A DNA stretch of 64,000 nt from Gluconobacter albidus (lineage in GTDB: Bacteria > Pseudomonadota > Alphaproteobacteria > Acetobacterales > Acetobacteraceae), in NCBI RefSeq assembly GCF_002723915.1, contig NZ_BEWL01000002.1, forward strand, positions 391,831-455,830, written 5' to 3'. Numbering within the stretch: position 1 is the first letter of the stretch; each line of letters begins with the position of its first letter. The notes beneath the pieces were generated by a model, which made no database searches, had not been told where the DNA came from, and was given only the letters and a program-made list of their open reading frames with translations. Shown one piece after another: positions 8,062 to 16,825 of this stretch. Position numbers and translations under genes: made by a program.

Positions 8062-8967
8062 TCAGGCAGGTTCTTCTTCCACCGTTTCCGACATCTCTTC
8101 CGCCGCCAGTTTCAGGCGGTGGTAGGAGCGGCGGGAGAAGGGCAGGATCGCGATATAGAGCAGCCCCGCACCTGCGAGGGCGCCCCAGGGGTCCGCGACC
8201 AGAAGGGCGGCATACAGGCCGGTCCCGAGCATCAGGGGCAGGACGTAGCGCGCCGGGACCTTGAAGTTCTTGAACGACCAGACCGGAAGCGTCGAGACCA
8301 GCAGCAGCCCCGTGACGATCAGGCAGACGGCCGAGACGAGAGGCAGGCGGGCGAACGCGGCCAGACCTTCGGCATGGAGGCGGTCGGCTTCGAGGCCGAG
8401 GAAGACCGGGAACAGTACCAGCCCGGCGCCCGCAGGGGCCGGGACACCCGTGAAGAAGCTGTAGGAATATTCCGGCTTGTCGTCGTCATCGAGGCTCGCG
8501 TTGAAGCGGGCCAGACGCAGTGCCATGCAGACCGTGAACAGGATGCACGGGACGAAAGAATAGCGTCCGGCATGTTCGAGGGACCACATCAGCAGGACGA
8601 AGGACGGCGCGACGCCGAAGCAGACGAAGTCCGACAGGCTGTCGAATTCCGCGCCGAAGCGGGTGGCGCCTTTGAGGAGGCGCGCGATGCGTCCGTCGAG
8701 TCCGTCGATGCAGGCGGCGATCAGGAGTGCTACGGCCGCGGGTTCGAACTGGTGTTCGAGCGCGAACCGCATGCCGCTGAGCCCGGCGCAGAGGCCGAGC
8801 ATCGTCATGATGTTGGGGATGAGGCGGTTGAACGACGGCCCGCGCACCCGCGTGCGGGGGCTGCGCCCCATGCGGCGGAGTCTGCGCCGGATGCGACGCT
8901 TTCGGCCAGAGGCGCTAACGGACTGGGCGGGTTCGCGGGTGGGGTCAACCGTCGGAGGCGTGGTCAT
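8062..8967 (-). CDS. pssA: CDP-diacylglycerol-serine O-phosphatidyltransferase
   Basis: A 301-residue membrane enzyme that joins CDP-diacylglycerol and serine to make phosphatidylserine. The CDP-alcohol phosphotransferase signature D-G-x2-A-R-x8-G-x3-D-x3-D is complete in D-G-L-D-G-R-I-A-R onward to F-D-S-L-S-D. About eight hydrophobic helices follow an arginine-rich N-terminal tail. The ATG at 8967 (M-T-T-P-P) gives the usual length. The decarboxylase gene psd lies directly upstream on the same strand, 14 bp away, so the two make phosphatidylethanolamine together. The basic N-terminus may bind the membrane or ribosome, which is only inference. Confidence 0.9.
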   Translation of the reverse strand: MTTPPTVDPTREPAQSVSASGRKRRIRRRLRRMGRSPRTRVRGPSFNRLIPNIMTMLGLCAGLSGMRFALEHQFEPAAVALLIAACIDGLDGRIARLLKGATRFGAEFDSLSDFVCFGVAPSFVLLMWSLEHAGRYSFVPCILFTVCMALRLARFNASLDDDDKPEYSYSFFTGVPAPAGAGLVLFPVFLGLEADRLHAEGLAAFARLPLVSAVCLIVTGLLLVSTLPVWSFKNFKVPARYVLPLMLGTGLYAALLVADPWGALAGAGLLYIAILPFSRRSYHRLKLAAEEMSETVEEEPA

Positions 8968-8981
8968 GTATGGCGTCTGGC

Positions 8982-9659
8982 TCAGAGCGTCGCCAGGACG
9001 GTTTCGCCGCCAACCATTGTCTGCCCCTCCACAACCAGAGGCTCGACGCCAGGCGGCAGATAGACGTCGGTGCGGGAGCCGAAGCGGATCAGGCCGAAGC
9101 GCTCGCCCGCTTCCATGCGGTCCCCTTCTTCGACGAAACACAGGATGCGGCGTGCGATCAGGCCAGCAATCTGGACGACGCCGATATTGCGGCCATCCGG
9201 CAGCGTCAGGCGCAGTTCGTTGCGTTCGTTGTGTTCCGACGCCTTGTCGAGGCTGGCATTGAGGAATTTGCCAGCGTGATAGGCGATCTTTGTCACTTCA
9301 CCGGCGGCGGGCATCCGGTTGATATGGACGTTCAGCACCGAGAGGAACGTCGAGACGCGCCAGACCGGCGTGTGGCCCATTTCCAGCGCGGGCGGCGGCG
9401 TGACGAGGGCGACGGATGTGACGCGGCCATCGGCGGATGCCAGCACCAGATCGGCGCGCGGCGGCGGGGTGCGTTTGGGATCGCGGAAGAAGTACAGGCA
9501 GAACGCCGTGAAGGCGATACCTGCATTGCCCAGCAGGCGCGTGGCGCGCCAGGGCGTGGCCCGTCCGAGCAGCCCGACGAACGAACCGGCGAGGAGGAAG
9601 GGAGTCGCGGCGCGGTGCGGCGGCGACAGGACAAGCTTGAAGGACTGGATCAGCGACAT
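8982..9659 (-). CDS. psd: Phosphatidylserine decarboxylase
   Basis: A 225-residue enzyme of the short, archaeal/alphaproteobacterial-type PSD family that converts phosphatidylserine to phosphatidylethanolamine. The self-cleavage site that makes the pyruvoyl cofactor is seen as R-F-G-S-R-T-D at residues 192-198, with Ser195 as the future pyruvoyl residue. The conserved V-L-N-V-H-I-N-R segment at 108-115 and the R-D-P-K-R segment at 59-63 also match. An N-terminal hydrophobic segment (about 18-55) gives membrane association. The ATG at 9659 was chosen over an upstream in-frame start because it opens the conserved region. It is upstream of pssA in the same operon. Confidence 0.92.
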   Translation of the reverse strand: MSLIQSFKLVLSPPHRAATPFLLAGSFVGLLGRATPWRATRLLGNAGIAFTAFCLYFFRDPKRTPPPRADLVLASADGRVTSVALVTPPPALEMGHTPVWRVSTFLSVLNVHINRMPAAGEVTKIAYHAGKFLNASLDKASEHNERNELRLTLPDGRNIGVVQIAGLIARRILCFVEEGDRMEAGERFGLIRFGSRTDVYLPPGVEPLVVEGQTMVGGETVLATL

Positions 9660-9738
9660 GGAACGCACTCTTACGGCACACGGCGGGAGGGTCAAGAATT
9701 CGCCACAAAGAAGGCGTTTTTCGGGCAGGTTTTCTGCT

Positions 9739-10455
9739 TCAGGCGGGTCTGGCGACCTGTTGGAGGAGCGGGGCGGCCAGTTTGTCGTCGATCAGGGGTG
9801 TTCCGGCATAGGCATTCTTGCGGGCCGTGACGAGGTGAACGCCGCCACAGGGCAGGCGCAGCCCGTGCCCGATCCGCTCCACGAGGCGTCCATGTGTGGC
9901 GGAAAGAGCGGCGGGGGGCGCCATCAGCGCCCCTGAGTGATGGTCGATCCGGAAAAGGGTCTGGTCGAGCAGGCGGGTCAACTGGCGGCTGCTATAGGGA
10001 ATGCCGTGGCCGAAAGGGGTGGCATCGGTATGCGCCCAGTAGCCTGAACGGTTGGGCACGATCAGGATCAGGACGCCGTCATCGGTGAGGGTGCGCCAGA
10101 TGGCGCGCAGGAAATCCGGCGCGACACGTGTGAATTCGAGGCCATGAACCACAAGCACCACGTCCATCGAAAGGTCGTCGAAAGGCAGGCGACCGCTGTC
10201 GACGATGCAGTCCCTCGGGGACGGGTGACGTGTTTTCTGGGTCTGGGCGTGAAGCAGGCGCGCGGAGACTGCGAATTCGGCACTTTCGGGAAGATAGGGC
10301 GCTGTGTAGCCTATGCCGAGAATGCGTCGCCCCCGCATGGGGGGCATGATGCGTCGCAGGCGCTCGTTGAGGAGCAGGGCCGTGCGCTGTCCCTGTCGGC
10401 TTTCATAGAAAGTGGCGGCATCATCGGAACGGATGCGGGCCAGGGACGTCAGCAT
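9739..10455 (-). CDS. SAM-dependent methyltransferase
   Basis: A 238-residue protein with a class I methyltransferase fold. Motif I appears as R-I-L-G-I-G-Y near 43-49, with the acidic and D-x-V-x-x-x-H-x-L-E segment (V-V-L-V-V-H-G-L-E) near 98-108, and a post-motif stretch D-G-V-L-I-L-I-V-P-N near 126-135. The glycine loop is unusual (G-I-G-Y-T-A-P rather than G-x-G-x-G). It is divergently arranged with the glyoxalase II gene, with about 40 bp between starts, as is common in alphaproteobacteria. The substrate is unknown. Confidence 0.75.
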   Translation of the reverse strand: MLTSLARIRSDDAATFYESRQGQRTALLLNERLRRIMPPMRGRRILGIGYTAPYLPESAEFAVSARLLHAQTQKTRHPSPRDCIVDSGRLPFDDLSMDVVLVVHGLEFTRVAPDFLRAIWRTLTDDGVLILIVPNRSGYWAHTDATPFGHGIPYSSRQLTRLLDQTLFRIDHHSGALMAPPAALSATHGRLVERIGHGLRLPCGGVHLVTARKNAYAGTPLIDDKLAAPLLQQVARPA

Positions 10456-10495
10456 GCAGGTACCTCATCAGCGGGACAGTCCAAGGGGAACAGTC

Positions 10496-11212
10496 ATGCC
10501 ACTTGATATCAAGCCGATTCCGGTTCTGTCGGACAATTATGCCTGGCTGCTGACGACGCCGCAGGGTGCGCGGGCCGTCGTGGACCCTGGCGAGCCCAGG
10601 CCGGTCATGGACGAAATCGGGGAGGGGCGGCTGGATATGATCCTGCTGACCCATCATCACGCCGATCATACGGCCGGGACGGAGGCATTGCGGGAGCGAT
10701 ATGGCGCGCAGGTTTGCGGGCCGCGCCAGAAGCAGGAATGGCTCCCCCGGCTGGATCACGCCGTTGAGGGTGGGGACGTCGTTTCTCTGGGGAGCACGCA
10801 GATCCGGGTTCTGTCCACGCCGGGTCATGCGGTGGGGCATGTGTCGTATGTCGTGGACGAGGTTCCGGCGCTGTTCTGCGGGGATGTGCTGTTCAGTCTC
10901 GGCTGCGGGCGGTTGCTGGAAGGCACGGCGCAGGAACTGTTCGACAGTCTGAACGGCTATGACAGTCTGCCAGACAGCACGCTTGTCTGTGCCGGGCATG
11001 AATATACGCGCTCGAACCTGGCGTTCGCGCTACATGTCGATCCGGATAATGCTGCCCTGAAGGCGCGGGCCGGGGAAGTTGAACGTCTGCTGGAAGCCGG
11101 GCGGCCGACGCTTCCCGTGGCGCTGGGCGTGGAGCGCAGGACAAACCCGTTTCTGCTTGCGCCGGATGTTGAGACCTTCGCGCGGCTGCGCAGGGAAAAG
11201 GATACGTTCTGA
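10496..11212 (+). CDS. gloB: Hydroxyacylglutathione hydrolase (glyoxalase II)
   Basis: A 238-residue metallo-beta-lactamase-fold hydrolase that splits S-lactoylglutathione to lactate and glutathione, the second step of methylglyoxal removal. The binuclear metal motif T-H-H-H-A-D-H is at 52-58; later ligands are in T-P-G-H-A-V-G-H, F-C-G-D-V-L-F-S and A-G-H-E-Y-T. The C-terminal N-P-F-L is the expected HAGH tail that helps bind glutathione. The ATG at 10496 follows an AAGGGGAA ribosome site. It is a little shorter than the E. coli enzyme (251 residues). A terminator follows immediately. Confidence 0.93.
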   Translation: MPLDIKPIPVLSDNYAWLLTTPQGARAVVDPGEPRPVMDEIGEGRLDMILLTHHHADHTAGTEALRERYGAQVCGPRQKQEWLPRLDHAVEGGDVVSLGSTQIRVLSTPGHAVGHVSYVVDEVPALFCGDVLFSLGCGRLLEGTAQELFDSLNGYDSLPDSTLVCAGHEYTRSNLAFALHVDPDNAALKARAGEVERLLEAGRPTLPVALGVERRTNPFLLAPDVETFARLRREKDTF

Positions 11213-11220
11213 AGGAACAA

Positions 11221-11256
11221 AAAAGCCCCGCTCGCAAGAGACGGGGCTTTTTTTTG
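11221..11256. terminator. Bidirectional terminator between gloB and the cio operon
   Basis: Hairpin with arms AAAAGCCCCG and CGGGGCTTTT (loop about 12 nt), an A run on one side and an eight-T run on the other. It serves gloB (+) and the convergent CIO operon (-). Confidence 0.9.
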
Positions 11257-11270
11257 GCATTGTCAGGCTG

Positions 11271-11420
11271 TTACCAGCCGAAGATGACCTTCTTGAGCAG
11301 TTCGGCGCCGAGGCCTACTACAACGACGCCGCCAGCCCAGATTGCTACGAACCAGCCCACGCGTTTCATCCAGTTCAGAAAGCCCGGTTTCTCGTCCGGC
11401 TGACCGTATTCGATGCGCAT
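11271..11420 (-). CDS. Small CIO-associated membrane subunit (DUF2474/CydX-like)
   Basis: A 49-residue gene immediately after cioB. The product starts M-R-I-E-Y-G-Q-P-D-E-K-P and has one hydrophobic helix (about residues 22-40) preceded by W-M-K-R-V-G-W. Small single-helix proteins (CydX, or DUF2474 in CIO operons) stabilise the haems of bd-type oxidases, and this one matches in size, topology and place. The stop TTA (read on the complement) is at 11271-11273, just before the shared terminator. It is only 18 bp from cioB. Direct evidence of function is lacking; the family call is by context and length. Confidence 0.75.
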   Translation of the reverse strand: MRIEYGQPDEKPGFLNWMKRVGWFVAIWAGGVVVVGLGAELLKKVIFGW

Positions 11421-11438
11421 GGGTCTGGTCCTTCGCCG

Positions 11439-12464
11439 TTAGTGATAGTGGTGCCCGGCGGACATTTTTCCGCGGAACACATAGTACGAATAGGCAGTGT
11501 AGGAGAGGATCAGCGGCAGGAGGAACATCGTGCCGACCAGAAGGAAGGTCTGGCTTTCCGGCGGAGAGGATGCCTGCCAGATGGTGATGGTCGGTGGCAC
11601 GATATAGGGCCACACATTGATGCCCAGACCGCTGAAGCACAGGAAAAACAGGCCCAGTGTCGCGATGAACGGCAGCAGGTGCGAGCGCGGGTTGCGCAGT
11701 CCGAGGAACAGTGCTGCTGCCAGCACGAGGACTGCAACCGGAACCGGCGCTACCAGAGCGAACTGCGGCATGTCCAGCCAGTGCTGCATGTAAGTGGTGT
11801 GGAGCATCGGCGTCCAGATCGAGACGAGCGCGATCGTCGCCAGCATGAGGCCGCCGAGGACGAAGGAGATCCGGCGCATCGCATCATGCAGTTCGCCTTC
11901 GCATCGCCACAGAAGCCATGTGGCGCCAAGAAGCGCATAACCGATGACGACGGCGAGGCCGCAGAACAGGGCGAACGGGGTCAACCAGTCGAAGCTGGAA
12001 CCGACGAACACGTTATTCTCGACTTTGATGCCCTGAACGAGTGTTCCCAGAATGACGCCCTGCATGAAGGCTGCCACGATGGAGCCGCCGCAGAACGACG
12101 TGTCCCAGAAGAACTGGCTCATGGGCGATTCCGACTTGAAGCGGAATTCGAAGGACACGCCGCGCAGGATCAGGGCCAGCAGCATGAACAGGATCGGCAG
12201 ATAGAGCGCTGGGAGGATCGTGCCATAGGCGACGGGGAAGACGCCGTAGAGCGCTGCGCCGCCAAAGATCATCCAGGTTTCGTTGCCGTCCCAGACAGGG
12301 GCGACCGTGTTGACCATGAGGTTGCGGTGATCGTGGTCCTTTTCCTTGAGGAAAAGGATGCCGATCCCGAGGTCGAAACCATCAAGGCAGACATAGAGGA
12401 AGATGGCGGTTGCTGCGAGCAGCGCCCAGACCACCGGAAGCCAGAAGCCGGCTGTTTCTGTCAT
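11439..12464 (-). CDS. cioB: Cyanide-insensitive bd-type quinol oxidase, subunit II
   Basis: A 341-residue membrane protein of the CydB/CioB family with about nine helices. Typical features are the N-terminal L-D-G-F-D-L-G-I-G segment, the W-D-G-N-E-T-W motif near 58-64 and L-R-G-V-x-F-E-F-R near 101-109, all conserved in CydB. It pairs with subunit I upstream in the inner membrane; the complex oxidises quinol and reduces oxygen to water without pumping protons. Its start is 5 bp from the cioA stop, showing a single transcript. In acetic acid bacteria this oxidase takes electrons from the PQQ and flavin dehydrogenases via ubiquinol, as does the glucose dehydrogenase encoded further along. Confidence 0.93.
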   Translation of the reverse strand: MTETAGFWLPVVWALLAATAIFLYVCLDGFDLGIGILFLKEKDHDHRNLMVNTVAPVWDGNETWMIFGGAALYGVFPVAYGTILPALYLPILFMLLALILRGVSFEFRFKSESPMSQFFWDTSFCGGSIVAAFMQGVILGTLVQGIKVENNVFVGSSFDWLTPFALFCGLAVVIGYALLGATWLLWRCEGELHDAMRRISFVLGGLMLATIALVSIWTPMLHTTYMQHWLDMPQFALVAPVPVAVLVLAAALFLGLRNPRSHLLPFIATLGLFFLCFSGLGINVWPYIVPPTITIWQASSPPESQTFLLVGTMFLLPLILSYTAYSYYVFRGKMSAGHHYH

Positions 12465-12469
12465 GGTTC

Positions 12470-13909
12470 TTACTCCGCCATGCCAGCGCCGGCCGCAGGG
12501 CTGGACGGGGGCTGATGAGAGACCTGTGTTGTACCTGCGGCACGCTGGGGCTGGTCCTCGGCGGGGCCATGCTGGTCCGCATGCGGTTCTTCAGCAAAGG
12601 TCCGCAGAAGGATGGTGATGCCACCCATGAACACGATGAAATAGACGATGATGAAAGCGATCATCGACGTTGCGATACTCGGCAGGGCGATCGGCGAGAC
12701 ACTGTCGGCGGTCCGCATCAGACCATAGACAGTGAAGGGCTGACGGCCGACTTCGGTCGTAACCCAGCCACACAGCAGGGCGAGGAAGCCTGCCGGGGAC
12801 ATGAACAGGGCAACCCGGTGCAGCAGCGGCGTATCGTACAGCTTGCCTTTCCACCGCAGATACAGCGACCACAGACCGACCAGCACCATCAGCATGCCCA
12901 GGGCCACCATGATGCGGAACGAGAAGAACAGCAGTGGGGAATAGGCACGGTCTTCCTTTGGGAAGTCCTTCAGGCCCGGAACCTTGCCGTCGAGGCTGTG
13001 CGTCAGGATCAGCGATCCCATATAGGGGATGGCGATCTTGTAATGGGTTGTCTCGTTCTTCATGTCCGGGATGCCGAACAGCAACTCCGGCGCGCGGCTT
13101 TCGGACTCCCAGTCGCCTTCGATGGCGGCGATTTTGGCGGGCTGGTATTCCAGCGTGTTCAGACCCTGCGTATCACCGGCTAGAACCTGGATCGGGGAGA
13201 CGATGGCAGCCATCCACATGGCCATGGAGAACATCAGGCGGACCTGTTCGGACGCCTGACGGCCTTCACGACGCGCCTTGAGCAAGTGCCATCCGGCCAC
13301 GCCTGCCACGATGAATGCCACACACAGGAATGCTGCGAGGCCCATATGGACGATGCGGTACGGGAAAGACGGGTTGAAGACGATCTGCCACCAGTCGACA
13401 GGCAGGAAGCGGCCGGTGGCTTCGTCGATGCGATAGCCACGCGGGGTCTGCATCCACGAGTTGGACGACAGGATCCAGCTCATGGAAATCAGTGTGCCGA
13501 TCGAGACCATGCAGGTGGCTGCGAAATGCAGGCCTTTGCCGACGCGGTTGAGACCGAACATCATGACGCCGAGAAAGCCGGCTTCAAGGAAGAAGGCCGT
13601 CATGACCTCATAGGCCAGCATCGGGCCGAGGATCGGACCTGCTTTCTGCGAGAAGGCCGACCAGTTCGTTCCGAACTCGTAGGACATGACGAGGCCGGAG
13701 ACCACGCCCATGCCGAAGACGACGGAGAAAACTTTCAGCCAGTATTTGAAAAGGTCCAGATAGGCACTGCGGCCTGTCTTGAGCCAGAGTCCTTCAAGAA
13801 CAGCGAGATAGGCTGCGAGGCCGATCGAGAAGGCCGGGAACACGATGTGAAACCCGACCGTGAACGCGAACTGGAACCGCGCCAGGAATAAAGCCGAGAG
13901 GCCAAACAT
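12470..13909 (-). CDS. cioA: Cyanide-insensitive bd-type quinol oxidase, subunit I
   Basis: A 479-residue haem-bearing subunit. The haem ligand region appears at the start (R-F-Q-F-A-F-T-V-G-F-H), with E-A-G-F-L-G-V-M-M-F-G near 106-116 also conserved. The periplasmic Q-loop is short, which marks the CIO subfamily against E. coli CydA. In the otherwise conserved G-R-Q-P-W motif the Trp is Phe (V-G-R-Q-P-F). The C-terminal tail is rich in Pro, Gln and Ala. The ATG at 13909 (M-F-G-L-S-A-L-F-L-A-R) matches family starts better than the upstream in-frame start. It leads the operon cioA-cioB-small subunit; a 219-bp upstream region carries an inverted repeat. Confidence 0.93.
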   Translation of the reverse strand: MFGLSALFLARFQFAFTVGFHIVFPAFSIGLAAYLAVLEGLWLKTGRSAYLDLFKYWLKVFSVVFGMGVVSGLVMSYEFGTNWSAFSQKAGPILGPMLAYEVMTAFFLEAGFLGVMMFGLNRVGKGLHFAATCMVSIGTLISMSWILSSNSWMQTPRGYRIDEATGRFLPVDWWQIVFNPSFPYRIVHMGLAAFLCVAFIVAGVAGWHLLKARREGRQASEQVRLMFSMAMWMAAIVSPIQVLAGDTQGLNTLEYQPAKIAAIEGDWESESRAPELLFGIPDMKNETTHYKIAIPYMGSLILTHSLDGKVPGLKDFPKEDRAYSPLLFFSFRIMVALGMLMVLVGLWSLYLRWKGKLYDTPLLHRVALFMSPAGFLALLCGWVTTEVGRQPFTVYGLMRTADSVSPIALPSIATSMIAFIIVYFIVFMGGITILLRTFAEEPHADQHGPAEDQPQRAAGTTQVSHQPPSSPAAGAGMAE

Positions 13910-13947
13910 TTCGGTTGCCTTCTGGATAGATGGCGAGTGGCAGATCC

Positions 13948-13983
13948 CGTCAGAAGCAATGTCGCTCCCCAAGGGGTCTGACG
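13948..13983 (-). promoter_or_regulatory. Inverted repeat upstream of cioA
   Basis: In the 219-bp gap before cioA, arms CGTCAGA (13948-13954) and TCTGACG (13977-13983) form a perfect 7-bp inverted repeat enclosing a CCCC-AA-GGGG centre. It lies about 40-75 bp upstream of the cioA start, so it falls in the promoter or 5' leader. It could be an operator, an mRNA hairpin, or the terminator of the upstream DUF2125-like gene, though it has no obvious T run. No known regulator motif was recognised. Confidence 0.4.
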
Positions 13984-14128
13984 CACGCAGAACGAGAGTA
14001 ACGAAGTTGTGATCGTTTCGTGTGTCGCCGTCTTTTGAACCTCCAGAACGTGTTTGGCTAGAGAAAGTTCTGTGTTCAGGCGGTGTTTTTGATGGAAATC
14101 AACCGGCGGCTTCGGGTCCTGGCAGCTC

Positions 14129-15187
14129 TCAGGGGAGAGGAGCTTTTCCGTTGAAAAGCGCGGAAAACGCCTGCGTATCGGGAAGGATCTCCCCGTTGAC
14201 GACAGGGATCGCCATCGAAAGTGGCTGTCCGTTTCTAGCCTGTCGGGTGGAAGTTTTTTCCAGAGCCTTGCGGAGAGCGACCTGAAGGTCCGGTGCGAGG
14301 TGCGACTCTATTTCAGGTTGGGCCAGAAGCCGGTCTGCGAGGGTCTGCCATTGGATCACGGTGAGAGTGAGCGTGCCATTCCGGCTCGGGAGTGCCATGG
14401 CGCCGGACAGGATGATGCGGCTGTTTGTGGAAGCTGGCGAGGCCGAGGCGTCCTGAAGCAGAAGGCGTCCGTACGAACTCGGGTCGAGAAGCGAGAGTTC
14501 TGTGGAGGCGTCGGATGCTGTCAGGGCAAGCGCAAGATGCATTTGATGGAGGTCGACGGAGGCGCCATAGGGCAATGGAAACCCTGACAGATCAGCTGCT
14601 TTTGCGTCTATGCCGAGCCGTGTTGCACCGGCCAGGGCTTCGGGAAAGCGGATGAGGCGTCCAGAGAGGTTTTTTGCGAAGATCTGCTTGTCAGGCCAGT
14701 GCCCGGAGAAAGCCAGTTTAAGCTGTGAGACGGAAAAACACAGATCCTGTGGATTTTTGAAACGAATCTGAAGGTCTGCAGTTACAAAGGTCAGGATCGC
14801 ATTATTCAGGACAAGTCGCGCAGCCTGATGCCCTGTCAGGGAAACCGGCAGTTCCGCGCCAAGTAAAAAGGGCCATGATCCCCCAAGGCGGAGATGCTCT
14901 GCGGCCCACCCAGCATCGTAGGGCGCACCGGACGATGCTGGATGTGTGGCGTCCAGACGGTCCAGTTCCACCCATGCGCCGAACGGCCAGCCGCCCCTGT
15001 GCGACGGAGTCGTGTTAACGACCCAGCCGTTTTTGCGTGCAGTAGCGATGGCAGTGTGGGCGACGGTTTCCAGTCTGTGGACGGTGTGACGCCAGCAGAG
15101 TGTATCGAGGAAGGTCGATATTGCGAGAATGGCAATCAATACCACAGCGTATCTGCTGTAACGGACAGTAAAGAACAAGCGATCCAT
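14129..15187 (-). CDS. DUF2125-like membrane-anchored protein
   Basis: A 352-residue protein with one N-terminal membrane helix (about 12-30) and a large exported region with no catalytic motif I recognise. The W-V-V-N-T-T-P-S-H-R-G-G-W-P-F segment near 56-70 and the repeating beta-like hydrophobic pattern resemble DUF2125 proteins of alphaproteobacteria, which have no established function. The ATG at 15187 has a good upstream AAAGAGATG; an in-frame TTG further upstream is weaker. The nearest genes on the strand are plsC (upstream) and cioA (downstream), which points to an envelope role. Confidence 0.6.
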   Translation of the reverse strand: MDRLFFTVRYSRYAVVLIAILAISTFLDTLCWRHTVHRLETVAHTAIATARKNGWVVNTTPSHRGGWPFGAWVELDRLDATHPASSGAPYDAGWAAEHLRLGGSWPFLLGAELPVSLTGHQAARLVLNNAILTFVTADLQIRFKNPQDLCFSVSQLKLAFSGHWPDKQIFAKNLSGRLIRFPEALAGATRLGIDAKAADLSGFPLPYGASVDLHQMHLALALTASDASTELSLLDPSSYGRLLLQDASASPASTNSRIILSGAMALPSRNGTLTLTVIQWQTLADRLLAQPEIESHLAPDLQVALRKALEKTSTRQARNGQPLSMAIPVVNGEILPDTQAFSALFNGKAPLP

Positions 15188-15436
15188 TGAGCATCTCTTT
15201 TCGGGATTGGCTGCGGGATTGGTCAACCCCCGTCTGTTTTATCCCCAGCCGTGGAGAGTGCCTTGGGAATGCGGGAAAATACGCCTGCCTGAGGGTTTTT
15301 CAGAAACGCCCTGAAGCTGATGTGGCAATGAAAACCGCAGAAAATCAAAGGATATGGAGAATTTGTTAATGATAGGACGCCAGAAGTATCCTGTTTTTAC
15401 AAGATCGTTGAAAGATTTCAGTTTTTTTCTGATCAG

Positions 15437-16189
15437 TCAGATTTTTCCCGGGTCCACAGAGTTATCCACAGGGTCTCGGGGCAACGCATGGGTTGTACAC
15501 AGTTCGTCCCATGCGCTCTCCAGTCCTTCGGTAAAAGCTCGGCGTTCCTGCCGCGGCGGGAGGGGCTGGCCGATCACGACGTGTACGACGCCCGGACGTT
15601 TGAGCCAGGGGTGCCGGTCCCAGAAGAGGCCTGAATCGGTTGCGACAGGCACGACGGGAACGTTGGCCTGCCGGGCCAGAGCCACGATACCGGGCTGGAT
15701 CGGATGGCGTTCGCCGGGAAGGGTGCGGGTGCCCTCGGGGAAGATGATGATCTGGCGGTTTGCGTCGTGAGCGGATTTTGCATCCTGCATCATGGTGCGC
15801 AGGGCTTTTGATCCGGCTTTCCGGTCAACCGAGATCATGCCGGTCAGGCGCAGCATTGGGCCGACGACGGGAATACGGGTCAGTTCCGTTTTGATGATGT
15901 AGTCGGGGCGGTCAACCAGCGTCATCCAGATGAAGCCATCGAAGAAGGACTGGTGCTGCGAGGCTATCAGCAGCGGACCGGGCGGCAGGTTATCCTGGCC
16001 GCTGATCTCGATCCGGACCGAGCAGATGCGGGTAAAGCCGAACAGAACGGCTCGTGCCCAGAATTTTGCATAGGAAAGAGCCAGATCCTGATTTTTCATC
16101 AGGCGGATCGGAATGGTTCCGACGCCCATGAACAGGGTGATCCAGAAGAGATAGAGATTGAACAGGACGCCGCGCAGAATGCTCATCAT
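15437..16189 (-). CDS. plsC: 1-acyl-sn-glycerol-3-phosphate acyltransferase (PlsC family)
   Basis: A 250-residue acyltransferase that adds the second acyl chain to lysophosphatidic acid at the inner membrane. Block I, with the catalytic H-x4-D, is seen as Q-H-Q-S-F-F-D-G (about 78-85), with Q-H in place of N-H. Block III, F-P-E-G-T-R, is near 151-156. An N-terminal helix (about 4-26) anchors it. Two ATGs lie in tandem at 16189 and 16186. Upstream on the strand are a YdcF-like gene and ftsX/ftsE, so phospholipid synthesis and division genes are grouped. The Asn-to-Gln change beside the catalytic His is tolerated in some homologues. Confidence 0.88.
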   Translation of the reverse strand: MMSILRGVLFNLYLFWITLFMGVGTIPIRLMKNQDLALSYAKFWARAVLFGFTRICSVRIEISGQDNLPPGPLLIASQHQSFFDGFIWMTLVDRPDYIIKTELTRIPVVGPMLRLTGMISVDRKAGSKALRTMMQDAKSAHDANRQIIIFPEGTRTLPGERHPIQPGIVALARQANVPVVPVATDSGLFWDRHPWLKRPGVVHVVIGQPLPPRQERRAFTEGLESAWDELCTTHALPRDPVDNSVDPGKI

Positions 16190-16231
16190 GGTGTTCTGCA
16201 CACCAGAAAACGGGGGCAGGCACAAGGGCTG

Positions 16232-16825
16232 TCAGGCGCCATCCAGTCCTTCGCGACCATCTGGCAGGCCTGTCAGGACACCGATTTCGGCTCCGAGCAG
16301 CTTGTTGTATTCCCGAAACATCAGGAACAGGATTTTGTAGGAAAGGGTGCCTTGCAGGGCAAGTGGCACGACGGGGTAGGGCATGAGGTCCAAGTCGGGG
16401 GCCGTCCTGTGGATTTCGAGAACGGCGCGGCGGATGTGATAGCCGGCGGTGACGACAAGAACACGATGGAGGTGGTTTTCTGTTGCCCACTCGGCTGTTT
16501 CGTGGGCGTTGCCGATCGTACTGGTGGCGCGGCGACCCAGAGTGATGCGCGCGGCCAGAGGCGAGGACAGCGATTCCTGCTGAAGATGAAGGATATGTTG
16601 CAGCGTGACGTGGGGGCCAACACCTGAAATCAACAGCAGGTGTCCGTATCCGCCCCGCAGCAGGGTAATGGCTGTATCGACGCGCTGCTCTCCGCCGGTC
16701 AGTGCGACGATGCCATCGCAGACAGTGGCAGTGACGGGAGGCTTGCTGGCGTCCTGAATAAACCAGGCGAAGCCCGCCAGCCAGAGCCCTCCCAGGGCCA
16801 GACATGCCCGGAAAAAGCGTCTCAT
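16232..16825 (-). CDS. YdcF-like DUF218 family protein
   Basis: A 197-residue protein with one N-terminal helix (about 5-22) and a DUF218-like domain. Typical segments include D-G-I-V-A-L-T-G-G-E-Q-R near 38-48, an S-T-I-G-N-A-x-E motif near 100-107, and V-V-T-A-G-Y-H-I-R-R near 122-131, which matches the V-T-S-x-Y-H-x-x-R signature. YdcF/SanA-type proteins are tied to envelope integrity in other bacteria; the biochemical activity is not settled. The start overlaps the ftsX stop by 4 bases (ATGA), so it is translated with ftsEX. Confidence 0.75.
   Translation of the reverse strand: MRRFFRACLALGGLWLAGFAWFIQDASKPPVTATVCDGIVALTGGEQRVDTAITLLRGGYGHLLLISGVGPHVTLQHILHLQQESLSSPLAARITLGRRATSTIGNAHETAEWATENHLHRVLVVTAGYHIRRAVLEIHRTAPDLDLMPYPVVPLALQGTLSYKILFLMFREYNKLLGAEIGVLTGLPDGREGLDGA

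Noticed and set aside
15462..15470. DnaA-box-like TTATCCACA near plsC
   Set aside because: It is a single site inside the last codons of plsC, with no AT-rich unwinding region or dnaA/parAB genes nearby. Not an origin.
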